Positions 43,304 to 51,528 of a DNA stretch of 64,000 bases are shown here, piece by piece. The position numbers and the translations under genes were made by a program. The notes under the pieces were generated by a model that saw only the letters and a program-made list of their open reading frames with translations, searched no databases and was not told the DNA's origin. Origin of the DNA: Plantibacter auratus (GTDB lineage: Bacteria; Actinomycetota; Actinomycetes; Actinomycetales; Microbacteriaceae); the NCBI RefSeq assembly GCF_050587365.1, contig NZ_JBOBFV010000005.1:124001-188000 (forward strand), in the 5' to 3' direction. Position 1 is the stretch's first letter, and each line of letters begins with the position of its first letter.

Positions 43304-44614
43304 TCACTGTCCGATCGTCTTGTTCATGTTGTCGGAGAACTCCTGCGGGGTGATCTGCAGGTTGAACAGCTGGTCGAGGTTCGTCAGCAACGCGGTCGCC
43401 TGTGCGGGCGGGAGCGCCTGGTCCCACGACATCTGGAAGTTCTTGGCGTTCTTCGTGAGGTCATAGACGGTCGTGCCGAAGTCGCCGCCGGCGTCCGCGA
43501 TCTGGTCGTCGATACCCGTGATCGGCGGCACCTGACCGGCCTCGACCATGCGGTCGATGTAGCCCTTGTCGAAGACGCCCTCGGTGAGGTACTTCAGCGC
43601 GCTGGCCTGCTGCTCCTTCGTCGCCGAGGCGGAGATGGAGAAGTACCCGGACGGGTTGCCGACGATGTTCGACGGGTCGCCCTTGCCACCGGTGACGGCG
43701 GGGAAGGTCGTGTAGCCGAGCCCCTTCTCGGCGAACTCGGCCGCCTGCTGCTTGAAGGTCGTCATGACCCAGGCGCCCTGGAGCATCATCGCGGCCTTGC
43801 CCGTGTAGAGCAGGGCGACGTCGGCGTTGCTGTCGGCGGTGACCGAGGCGTAGCCGTCGACGAACGCGCCGGCCTTCACGAGCTCCTGGATCTTCTCGTT
43901 CGCCTCGATGATGCCGGGGTCGCTCCACGCGTCGGCTTCACCGGCCATGATCTTGTTGAAGGCCTCGGGGCCGGCGACGCGGTCGACGAGGTACTCCTCC
44001 CACATGAGCGACGGCCACTTGGACGCACCGGCGAGCGAGAACGGGGCCACGCCTGCGGCCTTGAGCTTGGGGATGGCGTCGATGATCTCATCGAAGTTCG
44101 TCGGGACCTCGACGCCGGCGGCCTTCAGGACGTCCTTGTTGTAATAGAACATGATCGGCGTGGTGGCGTTCATCGGCACCGCGTAGACCTTGTCGTCGAT
44201 GACGCCCTGGTTCCAGACGGACTCGAGGAACTTGCCCTTGGCGTCCGCGGTCTCCGAGGTGATGTCGGCGACCTTGCCGGCGTCCACGTAGGAGTTCAGG
44301 GTGCCGCCCGCCCAGCTGTAGATGATGGTCGGGGCGCTGCCCGCGCCGACGGCCGTGCGGATCTTGGTCTTGTAAGCGTCGTTCTGGAAGTAGGTCGCTG
44401 CGACCTGGCCGTCGGGGTTGGCGCCGTTCCACTCCTTGAGCGACGGGCCGAGGACAGTGTCCTCGTCGGTGCCGGTGAGGCCCCAGAGGGTGGCGCTGCC
44501 ACTCGGGGCGCCACCGCCGCTGGAGCAGGCGGTCGCGCCGAGCATGAGGGCCGAGACGCCGAGGGCGACTGCGGCCAGTCGGGTCCGACGGCGGGATGAA
44601 GTACGAAGCGTCAT
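43304..44614 (-). CDS. Sugar-binding lipoprotein of the ThuA/Gfo-Idh-associated ABC importer
   Basis: This is an extracellular carbohydrate receptor, 436 residues. A basic signal peptide (LRTSSRRRTRLAAVALGVSA) ends at the lipobox ATACSS. Binding-protein features include TIIYSWAGGTLNSYVDAGKV, NATTPIMFYYNKDVLKAAGV and AAMMLQGAWVMTTF. The ATG at 44614 has AAGGAGAGA upstream, and the open frame that extends further upstream is not used. The substrate is unknown. The two Gfo/Idh enzymes and the ThuA protein suggest a sugar or polyol that is oxidised early in its catabolism. Confidence 0.93.
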   Translation of the reverse strand: MTLRTSSRRRTRLAAVALGVSALMLGATACSSGGGAPSGSATLWGLTGTDEDTVLGPSLKEWNGANPDGQVAATYFQNDAYKTKIRTAVGAGSAPTIIYSWAGGTLNSYVDAGKVADITSETADAKGKFLESVWNQGVIDDKVYAVPMNATTPIMFYYNKDVLKAAGVEVPTNFDEIIDAIPKLKAAGVAPFSLAGASKWPSLMWEEYLVDRVAGPEAFNKIMAGEADAWSDPGIIEANEKIQELVKAGAFVDGYASVTADSNADVALLYTGKAAMMLQGAWVMTTFKQQAAEFAEKGLGYTTFPAVTGGKGDPSNIVGNPSGYFSISASATKEQQASALKYLTEGVFDKGYIDRMVEAGQVPPITGIDDQIADAGGDFGTTVYDLTKNAKNFQMSWDQALPPAQATALLTNLDQLFNLQITPQEFSDNMNKTIGQ

Positions 44615-44664
44615 TGCGTTCTCTCCTTGGTGGGTGCTGCTGCTGATGGTGCGATGGGGTCGGG

Positions 44665-45855
44665 TCAGTCGGTGGGTGTCCAGGCGCTGCCGTTCGCGGC
44701 GCTCGACTCGACGGCGCGCAGGACCCGCTGGACCTGCAGGCCTTCGGCGAAGGACGGTTCGGGATCGGTGCCGCCGATGATGGCCTGGACGAGGTCCCGC
44801 ACCTGGTGCGAGAACGGGTGCTCGTAGCCGATGCCGTGGCCGGTCGGCCACCAGGCGGCCATGTACGGGTGCTCCGGCTCGGTGACGACGATGCGCGTGA
44901 AGCCCTGCTTGCCGGCGGGAGCGGTGGCGTCGTACACCTCGAGCTCGTTCATCCGCTCGAGGTCGAAGGCGATGGCTCCGCGGGAGCCGCTCAGCTCGAT
45001 GCGGAGCGCGTTCTTCCGGCCGGTCGCGTAGCGGGTGGCTTCGAAGGCACCGATGGCGCCGTCCGCGAGTCCGCCCGTGAGCTTCGCGGTGAACCAGGCG
45101 GCGTCGTCGACGGTGACCGCGCCGCGTTCGTCCGAGGCGGTCCCGCTCAGGCCGACGGTCTCGCCGAGGAGCGGTCGCTCGGTGACGAAGGTCGCGAGCG
45201 TCCCGCTGACGGTGTCGAGTCGGGCGCCGGTCAGGTGCTGCACGAGGTCGATGGCGTGCGCGCCGATGTCGCCGAGCGAGCCGGAACCGGCCTGGTCCTT
45301 GTCGAGGCGCCAGGTCATCGGACCCTCGGCGTCGCTCAGCCAGTCCTGGAGGTAGAGCGCGCGGATCTGGCGGACGTCCCCGAGCGCTCCCTCTGAGATG
45401 AGCTGGCGGGCGTAGCCGATGGCGGGCACGCGACGGTAGCTGAAGCCGACCATGGAGCGGACGCCGCGGGCCCTCGCCGCCTCGGCTGCGGCGACCATCA
45501 GCTCCGCCTCCTCGACGCTGTTGGCGAGCGGCTTCTCGCAGAGGACGTGCTTGCCGGCTTCGAGGGCGGCGATCGCGATCTCGACGTGCGAGGAGCCGGG
45601 CGTGCAGACGTCGACGATGTCGATGGACGGGTCGGCGATGACGCTCCGCCAGTCCGTCGAGGCCGACTCCCAGCCGAACTTCACGCGGGCCGCCTCGAGT
45701 GCCTCGGCGTTGCGGCCGACGATCGTCGCCATGACCGGTTCCGCGTCGAGGTCGAAGAAGCGCGGTGCGGTGCGCCAGGCCTGCGAATGTGCGGCTCCCA
45801 TGAAGCCGTATCCGATCATCGCGACCCGGAGTTCCGGCCGTCCGCTTCCCGCCAT
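44665..45855 (-). CDS. Gfo/Idh/MocA-family oxidoreductase, first gene of the importer operon
   Basis: This is a 396-residue NAD(P)-dependent sugar dehydrogenase. The nucleotide-binding start is LRVAMIGYGFMGAAHSQAW. HVLCEKPLANSVEEAE is the conserved EKP motif, and GSGSLGDIGAHAIDLVQHL carries the catalytic-type Asp and His. WWPTGHGIGYEHPFSHQ and PSFAEGLQVQRVL are common in ThuA-linked relatives. The ATG at 45855 follows CGGGAG at somewhat long spacing. An operator-like palindrome lies about 120 bp upstream. It is probably partner of the second Gfo/Idh enzyme at the end of the operon, with one oxidising and the other reducing different positions. Confidence 0.93.
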   Translation of the reverse strand: MAGSGRPELRVAMIGYGFMGAAHSQAWRTAPRFFDLDAEPVMATIVGRNAEALEAARVKFGWESASTDWRSVIADPSIDIVDVCTPGSSHVEIAIAALEAGKHVLCEKPLANSVEEAELMVAAAEAARARGVRSMVGFSYRRVPAIGYARQLISEGALGDVRQIRALYLQDWLSDAEGPMTWRLDKDQAGSGSLGDIGAHAIDLVQHLTGARLDTVSGTLATFVTERPLLGETVGLSGTASDERGAVTVDDAAWFTAKLTGGLADGAIGAFEATRYATGRKNALRIELSGSRGAIAFDLERMNELEVYDATAPAGKQGFTRIVVTEPEHPYMAAWWPTGHGIGYEHPFSHQVRDLVQAIIGGTDPEPSFAEGLQVQRVLRAVESSAANGSAWTPTD

Positions 45856-45972
45856 GTGCAACGCTCCCGAGCTGCTCGCGCAGCTGCGGCCCCGGGGTTC
45901 CGGATCGCTTCGCTGCGGTGCCCTGAAGCTAGCCCCGCCGCCTGTCTCCCCGCAACTTCCCTCTCCCGCATT

Positions 45973-45984
45973 GGAAACTTTTCG
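45973..45984. promoter_or_regulatory. LacI-type operator before the ThuA/Gfo-Idh importer operon
   Basis: GGAAACTTTTCG matches CGAAATATTTCG at 47198 in both half-sites (GAAA and TTTC). It is the best candidate for control of this operon by the LacI protein encoded just upstream. Confidence 0.55.
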
Positions 45985-46014
45985 CGCCCGCCCGCACCTA
46001 CCCACCCCACCCCT

Positions 46015-46081
46015 GCCCGCGAACTGTCACTCCGACACAGTCCCGCTCGCCGGGACTAGCGGCGAGTGACAGTTCGCGGGC
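46015..46081. repeat. Palindromic repeat/terminator, family C, copy 2
   Basis: CCCGCGAACTGTCACTC (46016-46032) and its perfect complement (46064-46080) form a 17-bp stem. The right arm touches the stop codon of the LacI gene, so it should terminate that transcript and insulate the downstream operon. Confidence 0.82.
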
Positions 46082-47127
46082 TACGGGGTGGGCGGGGCTG
46101 CGGTCGAACCCCGGACGACGAGGGAGGTGGCGAGGTCGAGGCGGATGTTGTCGACCGTCTCGGACCGGAGCTTCAGCACCAGGCGGGTCGCCTCCTCGGC
46201 CATCTCGATGAGCGGCTGCCGGATGGTCGTGAGGGCCGGACCGACCCACTTGGCCGGCGGGACGTCGTCGTACCCGACGACCGACAGCTGCTCCGGGATC
46301 GAGATCCCGAGCGAGCGCGCCGCCTCGTAGACGCCGAACGCCTGCATGTCGTTGCCGGCGAAGATCGCAGTCGGTCGGTCCTCGAGCTGCAGCAGTTCGA
46401 GCGCCAGGACGCGTCCGGCCTCCGGGATGAACTCACCGCGCCGCAGGATGGTCTCGTCGAGCGGGATCCCGGCCTCCTCGAGCGCGGACCGGTAGCCCGA
46501 GACCCGCGCCCGCGAACACATGAGGTCCTGCGGACCCGAGATCAGCCCGATCCTGCGGTGTCCGAGCTCGATGAGGTGGCGCGTCGCGGCCATCCCGCCG
46601 GACCAGTTCGTGGAGCCGATGGCGGCGACCTCCGGGCCAGGGTCCCCCGCCGGGTCGACCACGACGACCGGGATGTTGCGCGTGTGGAGCTGGCGCCGGT
46701 ACGCCGGGTCGATGTCCGAGAACACGAGGATGACCCCGACCGGCTTCCGCGAGATGATGCTCTCGACCCAACCCTCGCCGGTCGAACGCCGGGCGCCCGT
46801 CTCGGTGAGGGTGACGCTCATGCCGTGCTGACGCGCGACCTTCTCGACACCGCGGATGATCTCGAGCGACCAGGAGCTGTCGATGTACTCGAAGACGAGC
46901 TCGATGAGCGAACCTTGCGCGAGCTCGGCACCGCGGCGACTGTAGCCGTGGCGGTCCAGGAGTCGCTCGACGATCTCCCGGGTGTCCGGCGACACCCCCG
47001 GTCGCCCGTTGAGCACCTTCGAGGCGGTCGACACCGACACGGAGGCCTCCCTGGCGATGCGCGACAGGGTCGCGCGCCCGCCACCGGCACCGGGTCCAGC
47101 GGTCTGCGCCGCGGGGTCGTCGCTCAT
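46081..47127 (-). CDS. LacI-family regulator of the ThuA/Gfo-Idh importer operon
   Basis: The 348-residue product has a 20-residue Gly/Ala-rich leader, then the head TLSRIAREASVSVSTASKVL and an effector domain (LIELVFEYIDSSWSLEIIRG; TAIFAGNDMQAFGVYEAA; SVVGYDDVPPAKWVGPALT). It is of the BxlR/CebR-like actinobacterial type. GGAGGAC precedes the ATG at 47127. A perfect CGAAATATTTCG palindrome lies 71-82 bp upstream, and a related site precedes the operon downstream. It is also divergent from xylA, so an effect on xylA cannot be excluded. Confidence 0.92.
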   Translation of the reverse strand: MSDDPAAQTAGPGAGGGRATLSRIAREASVSVSTASKVLNGRPGVSPDTREIVERLLDRHGYSRRGAELAQGSLIELVFEYIDSSWSLEIIRGVEKVARQHGMSVTLTETGARRSTGEGWVESIISRKPVGVILVFSDIDPAYRRQLHTRNIPVVVVDPAGDPGPEVAAIGSTNWSGGMAATRHLIELGHRRIGLISGPQDLMCSRARVSGYRSALEEAGIPLDETILRRGEFIPEAGRVLALELLQLEDRPTAIFAGNDMQAFGVYEAARSLGISIPEQLSVVGYDDVPPAKWVGPALTTIRQPLIEMAEEATRLVLKLRSETVDNIRLDLATSLVVRGSTAAPPTP

Positions 47128-47197
47128 CCGAGTCCTCCGATCCCGCTCCGTCGGGCCGGACGGCCGTCTCTGCAGCGAGAAGTTCTGCCCATGCTAA

Positions 47198-47209
47198 CGA
47201 AATATTTCG
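47198..47209. promoter_or_regulatory. LacI-type operator in the LacI-xylA divergent region
   Basis: CGAAATATTTCG is a perfect 12-bp palindrome of the CGAAA-N-TTTCG class bound by many actinobacterial LacI proteins. It is placed for autoregulation of the LacI gene at 46081-47127. Confidence 0.68.
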
Positions 47210-47255
47210 CGACACTCGACCGGTGACGCGCGGCCGACGATCTGCTAGTCTCGAC

Positions 47256-47275
47256 TATAAGTTGTGGTTAACAAC
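47256..47275 (+). promoter_or_regulatory. xylA promoter with ROK XylR-like operator
   Basis: TATAAG (47256-47261) is a good -10 box for xylA. It runs directly into GTTGTGGTTAACAAC (47261-47275), an inverted repeat with GTTGT/ACAAC arms similar to known XylR operators. It lies 40 bp upstream of the xylA ATG. Confidence 0.68.
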
Positions 47276-47314
47276 AAATCATCCGCTCACCAACGACGTT
47301 GAAGGACTGCACGC

Positions 47315-48505
47315 ATGAGCCTCACCCCCACCAAAGCCGATCGGTTCTCCTTCGGCCTCTGGACGATCGGCTACAACGGGACCGACCCGTTCGGTGGCCC
47401 CACCCGCCCCGACCTCGACGTGGTCGAGGCCGTCACCCGCCTGAACGACCTCGGCGCCTACGGCCTCACCTTCCACGACGACGACCTGTTCGCCTTCGGT
47501 TCGACCGACGCCGAACGCCAGAAGCAGATCGACCGTCTCAAGCAGGCGCTCGCCGACACCGGCGTCATCGTGCCGATGGTGACCACCAACCTGTTCAGCG
47601 CGCCCGTCTTCAAGGACGGCGGCTTCACCTCGAACGACCGCGCCGTCCGCCGCTTCGCCCTCCGCAAGGTGCTCCGCAACCTCGACCTCGCCGCCGAGCT
47701 CGGCGCCAAGACCTTCGTCATGTGGGGCGGCCGCGAGGGCGCCGAGTACGACTCCGCGAAGGACGTGCAGGCGGCGCTCGAGCGCTACCGCGAGGCGGTC
47801 AACTTCCTCGGCGACTACGTGACCGACAAGGGCTACGACATCCGCTTCGCGATCGAGCCGAAGCCCAACGAGCCTCGCGGCGACATCCTGCTCCCGACGC
47901 TCGGCCACGCGATGGCGTTCATCGAGACCCTCGAGCGCCCGGAGCTCGTCGGCATCAACCCCGAGGTCGGCCACGAGCAGATGGCGGGCCTCAACTTCAC
48001 CGCCGGCATCGCCCAGGCGCTCTACCAGGGCAAGCTCTACCACATCGACCTCAACGGCCAGCGGGGCATCAAGTACGACCAGGACCTCGTCTTCGGTCAC
48101 GGCGACCTGCAGAACGCGTTCTCGCTCGTCGACCTCCTCGAGCACGGTGGCGTGAACGGCGGCCCCGCGTACGACGGCCCGCGTCACTTCGACTACAAGC
48201 CGAGCCGCACCGAGGACATCACGGGCGTGTGGGACTCCGCAGCCGCCAACATGCGCATGTACCTGCTGCTCAAGGAGCGCGCCGAGGCGTTCCGCGCCGA
48301 CCCCGAGGTGCAGGAGGCGCTGGCCGCCGCCCGCGTGCCCGAGCTGCGCGAGCCGACGCTCAACCCCGGCGAGACCGTCGAGCAGTTGCTCGCCGACCGC
48401 TCGTCGTACGAGGACTTCGACGCCGACGCCTACTTCGGCGGCAAGGGCTTCGGGTTCGTCCGCCTGCAGCAGCTGGCGGTCGACCACCTCATGGGTGCGC
48501 GCTAA
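47315..48505 (+). CDS. xylA: Xylose isomerase
   Basis: The enzyme interconverts D-xylose and D-xylulose using two divalent metals. It is 396 residues, the group I actinobacterial form. The catalytic-base region is LTFHDDDLFAFG (His about residue 53). Metal ligands lie in AIEPKPNEPRGD and in YHIDLNGQRGIKYDQD, and FVMWGGREG is a family signature. The ATG at 47315 follows GAAGGAC. It is the first gene of xylAB, and the promoter-operator at 47256 should make it xylose-inducible. A hairpin separates it from xylB. Confidence 0.97.
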   Translation: MSLTPTKADRFSFGLWTIGYNGTDPFGGPTRPDLDVVEAVTRLNDLGAYGLTFHDDDLFAFGSTDAERQKQIDRLKQALADTGVIVPMVTTNLFSAPVFKDGGFTSNDRAVRRFALRKVLRNLDLAAELGAKTFVMWGGREGAEYDSAKDVQAALERYREAVNFLGDYVTDKGYDIRFAIEPKPNEPRGDILLPTLGHAMAFIETLERPELVGINPEVGHEQMAGLNFTAGIAQALYQGKLYHIDLNGQRGIKYDQDLVFGHGDLQNAFSLVDLLEHGGVNGGPAYDGPRHFDYKPSRTEDITGVWDSAAANMRMYLLLKERAEAFRADPEVQEALAAARVPELREPTLNPGETVEQLLADRSSYEDFDADAYFGGKGFGFVRLQQLAVDHLMGAR

Positions 48506-48522
48506 CCGACACCCGCGAACCT

Positions 48523-48565
48523 GGCGTTCCGTCTCCTGATCCGAGAGGATCGGGGGCAGAACGCC
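48523..48565 (+). terminator. Hairpin between xylA and xylB
   Basis: GGCGTTC (48523-48529) pairs with GAACGCC (48559-48565), and GATCC (48538-48542) with GGATC (48547-48551), giving a stem with an internal bulge. It probably reduces read-through from xylA to xylB. Confidence 0.6.
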
Positions 48566-48635
48566 GTTCCGCGTTCCACCCCACAGCAGACCCGGCGGTC
48601 ACCCGACCGCCCAACCACCGAGAACAGGGAGAGCG

Positions 48636-50069
48636 ATGACGCTCGTCGCCGGCATCGATTCGTCCACCCAGAGCTGCAAGGTCGTCATCCGCGACGCCGA
48701 GACCGGAGCGCTCGTCCGCGAAGGACGCGCGGCGCACCCGGCCGGCACCGAGGTCGACCCGGCCGCGTGGTGGCAGGCGCTGCAGGAGGCGGCCGCCGCC
48801 GCCGGCGGGTTGGCCGATGTCGCCGCGGTGTCGGTCGCGGCCCAGCAGCACGGCATGGTCGCGCTCGACGTCGACGGACGCGTCATCCGTCCGGCACTCC
48901 TCTGGAACGACACCCGGAGCGCGCAGGCCGCGTCTGACCTCATCACGGAGTTCGGCGCTGCGGAACTCGCCCAGCGGACCGGGTGCGTCCCCGTCGCCTC
49001 CTTCACGATCACGAAGCTGCGCTGGCTGCGCGACGCCGAACCCGGGAACGCCGCCGAGGTCGCCGCCGTCGCACTCCCCCACGACTGGCTGACGTGGCGT
49101 CTGCGCGGCTTCGGTCCGGCCGACGAGAGCCCGCTCGGCGCGGACCTCGCCGAGCTGACGACCGACCGCTCCGACGCCTCCGGCACCGGGTACTGGTCCC
49201 CCACCGACGGCGAGTACGACCGCGAGCTGCTCGTCGCAGCGCTCGGCCACGATGCGATCCTGCCGCGCGTGCTCGCGCCGGAGGAGTCCACAGGGACCGG
49301 TGTCGACGGCGGCCTCATCGGGCCGGACACCGTCATCGGGGCGGGCGCCGGCGACAACGCGGGAGCCGCCCTCGGGCTCGGCGCGACGGCCGGTGACGTC
49401 GTCGTGTCGATCGGCACGAGCGGGACGGTGTTCGCCGTGACGCCGGCCGTGGTCCGCGACAGCTCGGGCACCGTCGCCGGGTTCGCCTCGGCCGACGGCG
49501 CGTTCCTGCCGCTCATCGCGACACTCAACGCCGCCCGGATCCTCGACGCGGTGGCCGCGCTGCTGGGCGTCGACCACACGGAACTCGGTCGACTCGCGCT
49601 CGAGGCCCCGGCCGGGGCACGTGGACTCGTGCTCCAGCCGTACTTCGAGGGCGAGCGCACCCCGAATCGGCCGGACGCGACGGCGACCCTCTTCGGCATG
49701 ACCCTGGAGTCGACGACGCGCGAGGGCCTCGCCCGAGCGGCGATCGAGGGGCTGCTCTGCGGACTCGCCGACGGCCTCGACGCGGTGCTCGCGCAGGGCG
49801 TCACGGCGGAGCGCGTGCTCCTCATCGGTGGTGCGGCGCAGAACCCGGCGGTGCAGGCGATCGCTCGCGAGGTCTTCGGCGTGCCGGTCGTCGTGCCGGC
49901 ACCCGGGGAGTATGTGGCGGACGGCGCAGCCGTCCAGGCGGCCTGGGCGCTCAGCGGCACTCGCCCGGCGTGGGCTGCGGTGGGGGCCGGCGACGGCACC
50001 GACCATGCGGACGCTCTCGCTGCGGACGCGTCCGGGATCGCGCGGGAGCAGTACGCCGCCCGAGCCTGA
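48636..50069 (+). CDS. xylB: Xylulokinase
   Basis: The enzyme phosphorylates D-xylulose to D-xylulose 5-phosphate, where the arabinose route also ends. It is 477 residues, FGGY family. VAGIDSSTQSCKVVIRD is the N-terminal phosphate loop, VAAQQHGMVALD and PALLWNDTRS the xylulose-binding segments, and VLLIGGAAQNPAVQAIA the C-terminal signature. The ATG at 48636 has AGGGAGAG upstream. It is 130 bp downstream of xylA. A family B repeat cluster follows the stop. Confidence 0.96.
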   Translation: MTLVAGIDSSTQSCKVVIRDAETGALVREGRAAHPAGTEVDPAAWWQALQEAAAAAGGLADVAAVSVAAQQHGMVALDVDGRVIRPALLWNDTRSAQAASDLITEFGAAELAQRTGCVPVASFTITKLRWLRDAEPGNAAEVAAVALPHDWLTWRLRGFGPADESPLGADLAELTTDRSDASGTGYWSPTDGEYDRELLVAALGHDAILPRVLAPEESTGTGVDGGLIGPDTVIGAGAGDNAGAALGLGATAGDVVVSIGTSGTVFAVTPAVVRDSSGTVAGFASADGAFLPLIATLNAARILDAVAALLGVDHTELGRLALEAPAGARGLVLQPYFEGERTPNRPDATATLFGMTLESTTREGLARAAIEGLLCGLADGLDAVLAQGVTAERVLLIGGAAQNPAVQAIAREVFGVPVVVPAPGEYVADGAAVQAAWALSGTRPAWAAVGAGDGTDHADALAADASGIAREQYAARA

Positions 50070-50085
50070 GGCGGCACCGGTCGCC

Positions 50086-50420
50086 GGTCACTGAGCCTGT
50101 CGAAGTGCCACACACCGGAGCCTCCCGAGACGCAACGTCACCCCGGGGGCCCTTCGACAAGCTCAGGGAACGGGTATCCCCTCCCCGGTCACCGAGCACC
50201 ACCCGGTCACTGAGCGAACATCCCCCGGTCACTGAGCCGAACCTCTCCCGGTCACTGAGCCTGTCGAAGTGCCACACGCAGAAGCCTCCCGAGACGCAAC
50301 GTCACCCCGGGGGCCCTTCGACAAGCTCAGGGAACGGGTATCCCCTCCCCCGGTCACCGAGTAATCCTCCCCCGGTCACTGAGCGAACCCCTCCCGGTCA
50401 CTGAGCCTGTCGAAGTGCCA
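50086..50420. repeat. Family B repeat cluster downstream of xylB
   Basis: This is the main content of a 390-bp gap. GGTCACTGAGCCTGTCGAAG starts at 50086, 50250 and 50396. The first two are each followed by a near-identical segment ending CCTTCGACAAGCTCAGGGAA, so two units of 164 and 146 bp are repeated, with extra short GGTCACTGAGCG pieces between. Each unit can fold through CTGTCGAAG/CTTCGACAA. CGCGGAA-TC-TTCCGCG (50422-50437) is a further small hairpin. No gene was found here. Confidence 0.85.
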
Positions 50421-50459
50421 CCGCGGAATCTTCCGCGCGGCGGAGACGTTGGCCCCGGT

Positions 50460-51503
50460 ATGCGATCGATCGTCTACTCCACCAACGGTGACCCGTCCGT
50501 CCTCCACCTCGTCGAGCGCGAGCTCCCCGAGCCCGGCCCCGGCGAGGTCCGCATCAAGCTCGCGTTCTCCGGCGTCAACCCGACCGACTGGAAGACCAGG
50601 CGCGGCGGCGGCCCCTCGGGTGGCATGCCCTTCCCCGAGGTCGTCCCGAACCTCGACGGCGCCGGCGTGATCGACGCGGTCGGCCCGGCCGCCGGCGACG
50701 CGGTGTCCACAACCACCTTCGCCGTCGGCGACCGCGTCTGGGTGTACCTCGCGGCGCACGAGAGCCCGCTGGGCACGGCCCAGGAGTTCACGGTGCAGCC
50801 CGTCTCCCGTGTGGTCCCCCTGCCCGACGCCGCGTCGTTCGAACTCGGTGCCAGCCTCGGTGTCCCCGCGATGACCGCGCACCGCGCCCTCACCGTCGCG
50901 CAGGACGGCCCGGCCCGGCTCTCCCCCGGTGCCCTCGACGGCCGGACGGTCCTCGTCCAGGGTGGTGCCGGCGCCGTCGGCAACGCCGCGATCCAGCTCG
51001 CCCGCTGGGCCGGCGCGACGGTCATCACCACCATCAGCAGCGACGAGAAGGCCCGCCTCGCGACTGCCGCGGGAGCACACCACGTCGTGAACTACCGCGA
51101 GGGCGACGCCGCCGCGGCGATCCGCGAGGTGGCACCCGACGGCGTCGACCTCGTCGTGGAGGTCGCGATCGCGCAGAACCTCCCCCTCGACCAGGCGGTC
51201 CTCGCCCCGCGCGGCACGGTCGTCAGCTACGCCAACAACGGCGGTGACCAGGTCACGCTCGACATCCGTCCGCACATGGGGCTCAACACGCGGCTCCAGT
51301 TCATGCTGCTCTACACGGTCGGCGACGCCGCGCTCCACGCCGCCGCTGAGGACATCACCACCGCGATCGAGGACGGCGCGCTCGCCGTCGGCGAAGACCA
51401 CGGTCTGGCGCTGACGGTGTTCCCGCTCGCTGAGACGGCTGCGGCCCACGCCGCCGTCGAGGACGACACGGTCGGGAAGGTCCTCATCGACGTCACGGCA
51501 TGA
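50460..51503 (+). CDS. Zinc-independent MDR-family quinone oxidoreductase
   Basis: This is an NADPH-dependent reductase of the zeta-crystallin/QOR branch, 347 residues. The N-terminal GroES-like domain has SGVNPTDWKTRRG. The Rossmann motif is VLVQGGAGAVGNAAIQLA near residue 165. YANNGGDQ and the C-terminal KVLIDVTA are typical. No catalytic zinc cysteines are seen. The ATG at 50460 lacks a clear ribosome site (CGGAG is 15 bp away). The gene follows the family B repeat cluster and is convergent with glycerate kinase. The substrate is unknown, with quinones or enals expected. Confidence 0.88.
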   Translation: MRSIVYSTNGDPSVLHLVERELPEPGPGEVRIKLAFSGVNPTDWKTRRGGGPSGGMPFPEVVPNLDGAGVIDAVGPAAGDAVSTTTFAVGDRVWVYLAAHESPLGTAQEFTVQPVSRVVPLPDAASFELGASLGVPAMTAHRALTVAQDGPARLSPGALDGRTVLVQGGAGAVGNAAIQLARWAGATVITTISSDEKARLATAAGAHHVVNYREGDAAAAIREVAPDGVDLVVEVAIAQNLPLDQAVLAPRGTVVSYANNGGDQVTLDIRPHMGLNTRLQFMLLYTVGDAALHAAAEDITTAIEDGALAVGEDHGLALTVFPLAETAAAHAAVEDDTVGKVLIDVTA

Positions 51504-51528
51504 CCGCCGGCGCGTCGACGTGACCTGA

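Noticed and set aside
46081..47127. LacI gene as the direct xylA repressor
   Set aside because: Its likely operator type (GAAA-N2-TTTC) differs from the GTTGT-N5-ACAAC site at the xylA start, so control of xylA is not claimed.
50086..50420. CRISPR or attachment-site repeats
   Set aside because: Repeat pieces are palindromic and irregularly spaced, with no integrase or cas gene, and match a dispersed intergenic repeat family.
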